DNA of 64,000 bases, taken from contig JARFIW010001254.1 of NCBI GenBank assembly GCA_036346225.1, forward strand, positions 1,895,001 through 1,959,000, in the 5' to 3' direction. Positions 47,207 to 56,523 of this stretch are shown here, in pieces. The position numbers and the translations under genes are program-made. Under the pieces are notes generated by a model. That model made no database searches, was not told the DNA's origin, and was given only the letters and a program-made list of their open reading frames with translations. The stretch is from Platerodrilus igneus. Lineage: Eukaryota; Arthropoda; Insecta; Coleoptera; Lycidae. Within the stretch, counting starts at the first letter, position 1; each line of letters starts with the position of its first letter.

Positions 47207-47249
47207 CCTGTCGACGCGTTTCGCCCTAATTGGGGCTCATCAGGACAAG
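47207..47249 (-). ncRNA. Hammerhead ribozyme motif 1, intact core
   Basis: Minus strand in order: stem I 5' strand CTTGTC; core CTGATGA; stem II GCCC, loop CAATTA, GGGC; core GAA; short stem III A-C / G-T around a GC loop (ACGCGT); cleavage triplet GTC; stem I 3' strand GACAGG. Stem I pairs with one G-U wobble. All invariant nucleotides of the family (CUGAUGA, GAAA, and H before the cut) are present. Predicted cut between 47213 and 47212. The 6-base ACGCGT is self-complementary, so two ribozymes could pair through stem III, as known for other hammerheads with minimal stem III. Confidence 0.85.
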
Positions 47250-47505
47250 AGTAGCAAAGTTGTAAAATTTAACACAGACACCTTATGGGAAGTACAGCAT
47301 CACCTAGCTCACAATTTGTGTCTTCGTGTCGTTTCACCTGACATCGCAAGTTTTAACAACAGTCGACACGGAGGAGATCCGCCTCAACTGCCTTTTTCCA
47401 TAGCCAAAAGTTATATTTAAGAGAAAAGTAGGTTTAATGAGTCTTAAATTAAACAAAGTAAAAAGGAATTATTGGCAAGTGACTCAAATTCAGCCACGAG
47501 GGCAT

Positions 47506-47521
47506 CCTGTCGATGCGTTTC
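47506..47521 (-). ncRNA. Hammerhead motif 2, truncated at the array junction
   Basis: Only the 3' half remains on the minus strand: GAAACGCATCGACAGG. The stem III 3' side has changed to GCATC. The CTGATGA half is absent because the opposite arm begins at 47522. Confidence 0.7.
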
Positions 47522-47530
47522 TTTGCTACT

Positions 47531-47573
47531 CCTGTCCTGATGAGCCCCAATTAGAACAAAACGCGTCGACAGG
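47531..47573 (+). ncRNA. Hammerhead motif 3, core mutated
   Basis: CCTGTC and GACAGG form a perfect stem I and CTGATGA is intact. The stem II 3' side and the second core are changed: GAACAAAAC in place of GGGCGAAAC. Loss of the invariant G before AAA and of stem II pairing should abolish self-cleavage. Confidence 0.8.
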
Positions 47574-47829
47574 ATGCCCTCGTGGCTGAATTTGAGTCAC
47601 TTGCCAATAATTCCTTTTTACTTTGTTTAATTTAAGACTCATTAAACCTACTTTTCTCTTAAATATAACTTTTGGCTATGGAAAAAGGCAGTTGAGCCGG
47701 ATCTCCTCCGTGTCGACTGTTGTTAAAACTTGCGATGTCAGGTGAAACGACACGATGACACAAATTGTGAGCTAGGTGATGCTGTACTTCCCATAAGGTG
47801 TCTGTGTTAAATTTTACAACTTTGCTACT

Positions 47830-47872
47830 CCTGTCCTGATGAGCCCCAATTAGGGCGAAACGCGTCGACAAG
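47830..47872 (+). ncRNA. Hammerhead motif 4, intact core
   Basis: CTGATGA, GCCC-CAATTA-GGGC, GAAA, ACGCGT and GTC are all present. Stem I has one C-A mismatch (CCTGTC with GACAAG). Predicted cut between 47866 and 47867. It lies 299 bases after motif 3. Confidence 0.85.
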
Positions 47873-47959
47873 ATGCCCTTGTGGCTGAATTTGAGTCACT
47901 TGCCAATAATTCCTTTTTACTTTGTTTAATTTAAGACTCATTAAACCTACTTTTCTCTT

Positions 47960-47986
47960 ATATATATATATATATATATATATATA
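47960..47986. repeat. (TA)n microsatellite at the right end of the hammerhead array
   Basis: TA run replacing the AAATATAAC that follows CTCTTA in the internal unit copy, so it may have grown from the unit's own AT-rich segment. Confidence 0.85.
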
Positions 47987-48074
47987 ATGTATGTATATAC
48001 TGTGTAGGTTAAAGGTCAACGTGTGTAAAGAAAGTATTTTTATAACGACCCTGTAGATAGGAAAATAATAAATT

Positions 48075-48350
48075 ATTTATTACGCTTAAGTCGATAATTT
48101 GCATACTTTAGTATAAGACAAGCTAGACAATTAAATACAGAATTTTTTTATTTTAAATGGCATATTTTTACGTAGCTTCATGGTAGGAAAAAATCAATAA
48201 TTTGTATACGTTAATTGTATACAACCATGGATAATACTAAAGCTTTGCGGTAGGTAAAAATCAATAATTTGTATACGTTAATTTAATACAAGGTTGACTA
48301 TTGCAGGCAAATATTAAAGCTTCGCGGCAAATAAAAATCAATAATAGATG
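48075..48350 (+). repeat. Degenerate tandem repeat, ~65-75 bp units
   Basis: Three to four diverged units share GGTAGGTAAAAATCAATAAT and TTGTATACGTTAATT; the clearest are at 48175-48240, 48241-48317 and a partial one from 48318. No coding. Confidence 0.75.
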
Positions 48351-48359
48351 CAACGGATA

Positions 48360-49106
48360 CTTATTTAGCAACGTAAACTAAAAGGTACGTTAACTTAATT
48401 CGTAGAAGACTAATATAATCAAACGGCCGAGGAGTTCAAAGAATGAGAGCTTCAAGTAAATAAATATTTCTTTGAAAGCTATAAAACGAGGCGATAACAT
48501 TTCAAGGTATTGTACAGCGGGAGAGGCCAGGTTAACGAACATGTATGTTATTTGTGAAGCAAAAATCAATAATTTTAAGGAACGGACAGTCGGTAGCAAG
48601 CAATCAAGAGAGACAGAGAATACATCAGCTGATAGAAGTATAAGCCGTTTTCAAGCGAGTGACAGACAAGTATATTTTAAAAGACAAATGGGTAAAACAA
48701 ATATGCAAGATGTTTGTCGACGATATAGATTTTCAAGGCGCACATTTAGCGAGGGAATGGTAACCGTAGATAGTGAGAAGCTCGATGAAAGTAAGGGAAA
48801 TACGAATGAGACAAAATAGTGGTTATGAACGTATGACTGCAAGGAGAATAGAGACGCAGGCACTATGGGCGTGTTTTGCAGGTCGTTAGAGATATGGAGA
48901 GGAATGAATTTTCTGGGTACGCGAGTTATGTATCCCCCAATTGATGTATACATATTAAAATAGAATAATTAAGAAATTATTAGAAAATGTTAAGAATACG
49001 CCAAGTGAAGTGCAACAAAGTAAATCAAGGACAATTTGTAAAGTTTATTAACGTTCATGAAAACGGATGCGCTACTTTGTATCGCAGACGATAGTGACAC
49101 TGCAGA
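48360..49106. other. Unassigned sequence with one 115-codon open frame
   Basis: An open frame at 48472-48819 (MKAIKRGDNISRYCT at its start) is longer than most chance frames here but shows no domain, no signal and no splice context. I do not call it a gene. Confidence 0.4.
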
Positions 49107-49373
49107 TGTTAGGTCACAAGCGGTCACCGACGGTCAGGTACCGTGAATACTTAGAAATTAAGACTGCAACAATGTAATTATGAATAGAGTTAAGAATAAG
49201 CAGACGAGATCTGCAAGTTCCAGCAGCCATGTGAGGGGTAAGGATATTACAAAAAGCCGGGAGCCTCAGTCGACGACAGTCAGCCCAGCGATCAGCTTTA
49301 GCATTGCAGTTTGTTAGACTACTCATTTTAGTACAATTAACTAGTGTAATTTCAATTAAAGTAATATTCAATT
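49107..49373 (+). repeat. Probable solo LTR, left part (interrupted by LINE)
   Basis: Begins TGTTAGGTCAC. If the LINE insertion is removed, it continues at 53722 and ends CCTTAACA at 53829, giving ~375 bases with matching inverted ends TGTTA-GG / CC-TTAACA. A TATA-like ATTACAAAAAG at about 49246, followed by GGGAGCCTCAGTCGACGAC, resembles an LTR promoter and initiator. The outer flanks (GCAGA / CGCGT) do not form a target duplication, so the call is tentative. Confidence 0.4.
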
Positions 49374-50434
49374 CATCATCATCATTAGGTCTTCAGTCCT
49401 GGAACTGGTTAGACGCGTACCATCATTGTTTCCTATTCTGAACTAACTTACAGATTTCTCTGAAATTTGCACAGTCTGCATCTATCACTATCTGATCTAG
49501 GTCTACATCTACCTCTTTTTTCCTATCTCTGCTTGTAATATATCCCATACCATTCCCCAAAAATGCCTTAGAACGTATTCTGCCCTTCTATTTCTCTTAT
49601 CCTTTTCCCCAGATATCATTGTTCCCCTACTATTTCTATAACCTATTTGATATTATTTTTGTCTGTCCATGCTATCGTCCTCATACATCTAAAGCACAGC
49701 ATTTCAAAACGCTGCTACCGTTTTTCTGTCTGCTTTTCAGACTGCTCGTATTTCATAGGCATACTGTGTTGTGCTCCACACACATGCTTTCAACAATTTT
49801 CTTCTTGTTCTAGGTATGTTGTCTTTCATCATAGGCGCTGTTCTTTCTTGTTAGATGTAGTTCGGTCACCTATTGTTTTACAATTATATATCCTATTTCT
49901 CCTACATTCAGTGATTGTGAAAGGGGGTAAGCAGCCTGTGGTTGCCAAGTTCCCCCAACACCTACACGTTTACCGATTTAATATTTTTTCCAATATATCT
50001 TTTCGCACAGTCACCATTAGTTGCAGATATTTCACAACCCCCACCTGTAGTTGTTTCTACTAATCATCAGATTTATCTGCGCTTATTTTTTCAACATTAG
50101 GTTTTCCGTCTCAAAACTGGTTGGATACGTACCTGCACTTATTTATATTCTGAGCTAGCCTATATAGTTCCCTGAAATTCTCACACAACATGTATATAGC
50201 TCGTTTCCCTTCTATTGTTTTCTAATTTTAAGCCCTATTTCAGAGATTCAGTGAAGGGGGTTAAGCAACCAGTGGCTACCAAGATCCCCCAACACGTAGA
50301 CATTTGCCGAAATAATGGTTTTCCAGTAAATCCTTTCAGACAATTAACATTATTCAAAAATATTGCCTAAGCAATTCTTGTAGTTGCTTATAATAACCAT
50401 CATGTTTAAGTACAGTTACTTTTTTGTCATTAGT
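49374..50434 (-). repeat. LINE 3' region made of repeated C-terminal modules
   Basis: After the ORF end, two further units follow. One (50105-50280) has a GTGTTGGGGGATCTTGG spacer and then sequence like the ORF end (GAGCTAGCCTATATAG on the plus strand). The second (49385-49970) repeats the spacer and then a longer, broken copy of the region from the LNKKxQ segment through VWST.., the MRI/TDK segment and RPRLDY to the end. The plus-strand LINE shows the equivalent units at 36600-36810 and 36820-37385. Confidence 0.75.
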
Positions 50435-53330
50435 TTATCCCTCTTGGGACTGGTTGGATGGGTGCCTCCATTGATTTCTATTCTGGGCTAGCCTACCCAT
50501 CTTCCTGAAACTCCTACAGTCTACATCTATTACTATCTGTGTGCAGTAGTCTAACCTAGGTCTACCTCTTCTTCTCTTTTTTCCTATCTCTGCTTCTAAT
50601 ATGTTTCGCACTATTACCTCATGCCATAGTATGTAGCCTATCATCCTATCTCTCCTATTTTTTACCGTTTTCCACATATTTCTTTCTTCCTCTAGCATTT
50701 TTAGTACCTCTTCGTTCTTAACTTTGTCTGTCCATGATATCCTCATCATACGTCTGTAGCACCACATTTCAAAGGCTTCTACCTTTTTCTTGTCCGCTTC
50801 TCCTACTGTCCAGGCTTTACAGCCGTACAGTGCTGTGCTCCACACATATGTTTTAAGCAATCTTTTCCTTGTTTCTATGTTTGTTGTCTTTGCGCACAGT
50901 AGTTGCTTTTTCTTGTTTAATGTAACACCACCTTGTGCTAATCTTTGTTTTATATCTTTTGTGCTTTTCCCATATTGCGTTATTTGGCTTCCTAGGTAGC
51001 AGAAATCCTTAACCTCTTGTAAGTTCATGTTACATACTTGTATTCTTGTTTTTGATTTATTTTCCCCTCCTTTGCATACTAGTACTTTAGTTTTAGTTTT
51101 GTTAATTTTCATATTGTATCCCTCTGTTAGAACCGTTTCCATTTCATTAAGAGTAGCTTCTAACTCTTCCTTGCTAGACGCTAATACCGCTATATCATCT
51201 GCAAATCTAAGCATATCAATTTTTTGTCCCTGCATAGTAATTCCAAATGTCTTCCTGCATTTGACAGTATTAATTGACTCTTCTCTGTACAAGTTAAAAA
51301 TTAATGGGGATAGGGCACATCCCTGTCTCACCTCTTTCCTAATGTTTACTTCTCTACGTTCCTGGTTTAATTCTATTACTGCTGTTTGCTCTTTGTATAA
51401 GCTATGTACTATTCATCTATCCCTATAACTCATTCTAATCTTTTTGAGTGTTTCAAACATTTTTTTTCCATTTTACGTTGTCGAATGCTTTTTACAGATC
51501 TACAAACCCTATATACACGCTTTCCCCTTTTTCTATTGTTTTCTCCATTATCACTCTCAGAGCTAAAATAGCCTCCCGTGTTCCCCTGTTTCGCCTAAAC
51601 CCAAATTGGTCTTCTCCTAGTATTTCTTCAGCTCGTTTTTCCATTCGTCTTTGTACAATTCTAGTTAATATTTTTTTGACACGTGTGCCGTCAAACTTAT
51701 TGTTCGAAAATTTTCACATCTATCCGCGCCTTTCTTTTTTGGTATAGTTACTATGATGTTACGTTTGAAATCTTTGGGTATCTCGTATGTCTCATACATA
51801 TAGCTTAGAAGTTGGAAGAGACGTTCTGTTATTGCTTGTCCAGCGGGTTTTAGAGTTTCTGCTTGCACCTTATATGTACCCGGCGCCGTACCATTTTCAG
51901 ACCTTTTAATGCTAATTCAAACTCATCTCTAAGTATAGGATATTCCAAGTCATCATTTTCAATGTCTGACTCCTGTTCTAATGCAGTTAGTTCCTCTCCT
52001 GCATATAAATTCTCTATATATTCTTGCCATCTACCCACTTTCTCTACGTTTTCTATAACGACGTTTCCTTGTGCGTCCCTTATATTTTTGCTATACGGTT
52101 TTATATCCCTAAAATTGATTCTAATTAGTTTGTATACTTCATCTGTCTTTACTACTTCCATCTTAGTTTATACCTCTTTGCACTTTTCATCTATCCATTG
52201 TTCTTTAGCTTTCCTGCATTTTCGAATAATTTCCCATTTTATAGCTTTGTATCTCTGTTTTCCTGTTTCGTCTGATTTATTTTTGTATTTTCGTCTTTCT
52301 TCTATTAAATTCAGGATATCCTTTGTTATCCATGGTTTCTTATTTTCTTTTTGTGTATACCCCAGAATATCTCTGGCCACCATGTCTAGGCTGCATTTAA
52401 TGTTATTCTATTCTGTTTCTACTTCTTTAGTATCAGATATTTTTCCGATATCTTTGAGCAACTCATTTGACTTTTTTCGAGTCTTTCTTGAATATCTTTA
52501 TCTTTTAGTTTCTCTAAGTCAAAGTGCCTTTTTCCGTTTCTCTTTTTCACATTCTTAAATTTAAGTGCGGCCTTCATAATTACGATGTTGTGGTCAGTAT
52601 CTATATCTGCTTCTGGGTAGCTTCTACAGTCTTTTACTGGATTTCTAAACCGTTGTTTAACAAGAATGTAATCTATTTGATATCTTCCTATATCTCCTGG
52701 CATCTTCCACGTATATCGTCTTCTAGCATGATGTTGAAATAATGTGTTTGTGATGATTAAATTGTTCTTGTCGCAAAATTCTACCAGCCTATTTTCCCTG
52801 CCGTTTCTCGTGCCTAAACCAAATAAACCTACTACCGCTCCTTCCCTACCCTCAACCTACCACGGCATTAAAATCCCCCGTAATTATTAAATTTTCATGT
52901 CCTTTTACGTATCTTAATATGTCTTCGATATCTTTGTAGATGGCTTCTACCTCTTCGTCACTGTAGCTAGAAGTGGGCATGTATACTTGTATTATTACTG
53001 TGTTTACCGGTTTAGATTCTAATCTAGCCATGAGTACTCTTTCTTTCTTTTGTAAATAATTTTCTACACAGTATCCTATCTTTTTCCGCATACTATCCCC
53101 ACGCCCAAATTTCCTTCTTCTGCTCCTGTATGAATTACCCTAAAGTCTCCACTCCAAAAATCCCCCGCCTCTGGCCATCGAACTTTGCTGATCCTTACTA
53201 TGTCTAGTGATAACCTATTCATTTTGATTTTTAGGTTCTCTAGCTTACCTACTTGCTTCATACTTCTAACATTCCATGCTCCGACTCGCAGAATGTTCCG
53301 GACTCTTATTTTAACTTTCCGATCGCATCC
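50435..53330 (-). pseudogene. Endonuclease / reverse transcriptase ORF of the RTE-like LINE
   Basis: Endonuclease of the APE type: AWNVRSMKQVGKLENLKI and VRWPEAGDFWSGDFRVIH (about 53290-53080), VNTVIIQVYMPTSSYSDEE and IITGDFNAVVG (53091-52852), IDYILVKQRFRN and SYPEADIDTDHNIV (52703-52580). After a linker (YTQKENKKPWITKDIL, 52383-52168; KPYSKNIRDAQGN, 52161-51850) RT begins: IPKDFKRNIIVTIPKKKGAD, EDQFGFRRNRGTREA, a stop in VDL-KAFDN (first catalytic Asp region), RQGCALSPLIFNL and the catalytic LRFADDIAVLASS in the longest frame (51331-50435). That frame continues through VWSTALYGCKAWTV to a C-terminal GRPRLDYCTQIV segment. Several stops and frame changes inactivate this copy. Similar to proteins labelled craniofacial development protein 2-like. 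Confidence 0.9.
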
Positions 53331-53721
53331 TCCGAAGTAGTCCTCTTCCGGAGATCCGAATGGGGGACTATTTTAACTCAGGAATCCTTTACCCAAGAGA
53401 ATGCCATCATGTTTGTTACAATTTAAGTACGCTGTGTACTTGGGAAGTAATGTGGTGGTTTCCCGCGGTCTTCGACATCGCGGTAGTGTGTCTTAGACTG
53501 CCATACCGACCCCTATGGTCTCTGCCAATCTAAGTACTGAAAGAGCCGCTGCCCTCTTTCGGAGACCTGTCTTAGTCTGGTTCCTCACTAATGACCCTAC
53601 TACTTTGGTTGGACCTGTAGCTTGACTCCTTAGCTCATTAGAACACGCAAGCCATTTCGCCTGTTCTAGTAATCTAAAACTTCGGCAAGGTGCAGGTCCA
53701 TTCGAAATGGAATATTCAATT

Positions 53722-53829
53722 AATTTGTCAAAATTCCAAAAGTTAATTCTGTATCAATATAAATAAATTTGTTAAGAAGTTTGGAAATGGTTTTTTAAAA
53801 AGGCCGCTCCCAAGTCACGAACCTTAACA
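53722..53829 (+). repeat. Probable solo LTR, right part
   Basis: Continuation of 49107-49373 beyond the LINE's right target duplication; ends CACGAACCTTAACA. Confidence 0.4.
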
Positions 53830-55322
53830 CGCGTCGACGGTTACAACTGATAGCTAGTTTTTCGCGGTAATATCATGGTGGAAAGAGTGAATTCTGAGTT
53901 TTACAAAGTTCGTTGTGCATTCGAGTGGAGGAATTTGGAGAATTGTTTGTAACGAATGTGATAGTTCAGGGAAAGCTACAGAAATATGTGACTAGAGAAG
54001 GGGTTTGACGATTATAAAAGCTCTTGCCAAGGGTGGTAGAGCTCTCTTAATCTTCTGATCCGTTTCGAAAACATTAAGTAGCGTCGTGAATACATCCTAA
54101 TTTAAAATTAAAAGCCGCGACTGAGTGCAGTCCGGCGTACATTGTTACAAGTGTTGTAAATGCACGAGTTGGTGCTAACAGATTAAACGGGCTGAAAATA
54201 AATTAGTATAAATAATTGTACGAGTACAACAGGATGCTACTTAGGAAAGCGAACCCAAGTATTTCTTGAACGAGAGTGCTGGTGGCACGTTAAATTGAGA
54301 TAATTTAGATTTGGATACATGGCGGTATGAAAAGCATCCACTAATAACTGGGAGGAACTGGATGAAAGTGTTGAGATAAAGTAGCTGTCCATGTAGGAGT
54401 GAGAACGTGGAGGTCATCCGAGGGGGTGGTGGGTCCGAAGAACACTCCAGGTAACGAATTTTGTTTCATTGATGAACTGTGGTGCTGGCATTGTGTTATA
54501 AAGCTAGATGTGTTTAAAATTATGGGATGAAAATTTTATGAACTGAAAATTAATTTGATTACCGTATATAAAAGACAATTTTCCATTATTATTTGAGTAT
54601 ATAGAAGCAAGAGCAATAATTTTTGATGTAAAGAGTAAACGGGTCTTTAGAGTAATTTGGCCATGCAATATTTTATAAATATCAGGGAAAAAGGTTTACA
54701 CTGAGCTCACCATAGACCAAGTAAAGGTAAATTTAGGGTTTCACGATAGGTCCATCTACTTTAAAAAATAAAAAAGTTGAAGTGTAATAACTCACAAACA
54801 ATTTAAATTGAGAAAAAAGGGGTAAAATGTTTTATTGTAAATATGACAATGTATTTATTGAAATTGTCTGAATAATTCTTTATGTCATATGAATAAAGGA
54901 GTGTATGTTTGTTCCAGGATTTTATTTTATTTTTGTATTTTGGTGTGTGTATAGGTGTTGAAAGAATGTGTAGTTGAGGTAAGTACATCATAGGAGGTAG
55001 TGCCCAGAGCTAGCCGTGGTAGATCAACTTGAAGAAGCAATTTTTATAAATATCAAACTAGAACATATTATAATCAAACTTCGAAATTTGTATCAAAGCT
55101 TTATTTAGGTAAAAATTGCTGGAGTTATATTTCTATCTAGATGACCACTGCATTTTAATGTCAACCAAATAGTGGGGCACAAAAATAATCCGGAGAGGCA
55201 CAGTAATTATGTCATCCCAACGCTGGGGCTCGATTGTACAGGCTTAACCTCACAGAATTTATGGCTCCCAATGGTAGGGCTCGACTTTATGGCTTCTTTA
55301 CAGGGAATACAACGGCAATTTT
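53830..55322 (+). repeat. 5' LTR region of a third LTR retrotransposon
   Basis: Lies upstream of a primer-binding site and gag. A TATA-like GATTATAAAAGCTC at 54010 is followed by CTCTTAATCTTCTGATCCG. Shared boxes with 7400-8367 and 25700-26860: CACTCCAGGTAACG (54443), GAGTAAACGGGTC (54634), TGAGCTCACCATAG (54702), CCATCTACTTTAAAA (54752), AGAGCTAGCCGTGGTAG (55005) and ACTAGAACATAT (55065). The 5' boundary is uncertain; TGTAACGAATGTG at 53948 is one candidate. The conserved CCAG/GTAACG looks like a splice donor. Confidence 0.5.
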
Positions 55323-55340
55323 TGGCGACCCGAACGTGAA
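55323..55340 (+). promoter_or_regulatory. Primer-binding site
   Basis: TGGCGACCCGAACGTGAA, starting 13 bases after CAACGGC. TGG pairs with a tRNA CCA end, and TGGCGACCC is a common Gypsy-type primer site. It sits ~250 bases before the gag ATG. Confidence 0.65.
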
Positions 55341-55569
55341 GGGCACAATTTCCCAGATAAAATTTATATTTTGTTCCAGGAAACTGGCGAGCTGAGAGAG
55401 TTGAGTGAGTGAAAATTTTGTAGATATTTTTCGAGTGTGTGGATATTGTAAATATTTTGAGTAGGTGTAAGTGTAAGTTAAACGTATGCAGAGAAAAGAG
55501 TGATTAAGAAGTCAAGGGGTTAAAATAGGTAGTAGCGACAGTACCTTATTTCAGAAAACAACACAAGAA

Positions 55570-56523
55570 ATGGAGGAAGCAGGAGGTAGTAGAGATCAGT
55601 CGAAGATGGAATCAGGAGAGCAAGGAAATGAGTTAATGATGAGAATGCCAGAGAAGATGCGTTTAAATAGGAGGAATCCAATAAGAAATTTGAACAAACG
55701 AGTTAAGACGCGAATCAAAAATTCGAACGACTGAGCCAGGAATCAAATATAAAATTTGCACAAATAGACGAAAAGATTGATAAGTCAACCCAAGAATTCG
55801 CGGATTTTAAAAACAGTTTGACGATTAAAATAGGGGAAGTAGAGACTAGGGTCGATAAGAGCAAACGAGATATAAGAGGTTTGAGTCAGGAAATGGGACA
55901 GTTAAAAACTGAGGTAAGAATCTTCTGTGAGGTAGAAATAAATGCAAAAATGACCGAGGTTACGGACTCGTGTAAAGATCAATTAGGAAGGGTTGAAAGA
56001 GAGGTAAGCCGCATTAGACAGAATGTATCAAATCTGATGGGGGATGGTCCCAGATTTGTTTCCACACACGATTATTAGAACAACACATGAAATTTTACGG
56101 GGATAATAGGGTAAACCCTCAAATTTGTATGATGTACAGGCAAAATTAAATACGGTTAAGGTGTTGTTAAAAGACCATGCTGAGGCCTGGTATAATTTAA
56201 TTGGACAGGAAATAGATTCATATAGGAAGTTCGAAGACAAGTTTTTGAAGCATTATTGGAGCGATCACAAACAAAATCAGGTACGTGACGATTTAATCAC
56301 AGGAAAATACAAGGGTGAATATGCAGGAAGTAGGTAACAATATGCTATTCGCAAGTATAGCATAGCAAAGCAGTTGAGTCCACCTTTGACGGACCGACAA
56401 ATTGTTAAGTATCTTTCGCGACACTTCGAAGTTGAGGTTAGGCAACATGTAGCGTTGCAAAATATTGTAGAACGGGAAATGTTTTTACAGTATAGCCTTT
56501 CGTTATTTTTTGATTTTGTTTAA
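55570..56523 (+). pseudogene. Gag remnant of the third LTR retrotransposon
   Basis: ATG at 55570 opens MEEAGGSRDQSKMESGEQ. A frameshift near 55725 leads to a long coiled-coil-like segment (QKFERLSQESNIKFAQIDEK, then IGEVETRVDKSKRDIRGL; 55730-56078). After another frame change come the gag core signatures KVLLKDHAEAWYNLIGQEI and KFEDKFLKHYWSDHKQ (56125-56337), then AKQLSPPLTDRQIVKYLS and EVRQHVALQNI (to about 56460). The order and the W....L / F...F..hYWS pattern fit Gypsy-type gag proteins of arthropods with an N-terminal coiled coil. The remnant ends at 56523 without zinc knuckles, and no pol follows, so the element is truncated there. Confidence 0.75.

Larger units (their letters stand above)
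47157..47959. mobile_element. Inverted array of 299-bp hammerhead-bearing units
   Basis: Two arms face away from a junction at 47521/47522: a minus-strand arm (47521 down to 47157) and a plus-strand arm (47522 to 47959). In each arm equivalent positions recur every 299 bases (cleavage motif 47511 versus 47212; stem I start 47531 versus 47830). The arms are almost identical, so the whole is a large palindrome. Each unit carries a hammerhead ribozyme motif; four occurrences are present, one cut at the junction and one mutated in its core. There is no protein-coding sequence. Both outer ends run straight into TA microsatellites. Tandem head-to-tail units with type I hammerheads are typical of animal retrozymes and of Penelope-like element terminal repeats; which applies here is undecided. 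Confidence 0.8.
49374..53710 (-). mobile_element. Full-length RTE-like LINE, 4.3 kb
   Basis: Flanked by an 11-bp target duplication AATATTCAATT (49363-49373 and 53711-53721). The minus strand starts around 53710 with a GC-richer 5' region (CCTGCACCTTGCCGAAG, GCGAAATGGCTTGCG), then ~440 bases before the endonuclease, and ends in (ATG)n preceded by CCAGGACTGAAGACCT. The 3' ~1 kb (50434-49374) is made of degenerate repeats of the element's own C-terminal coding sequence. The 34.6-37.4 kb copy has the same 3' architecture. Inserted in a probable solo LTR. Confidence 0.9.
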
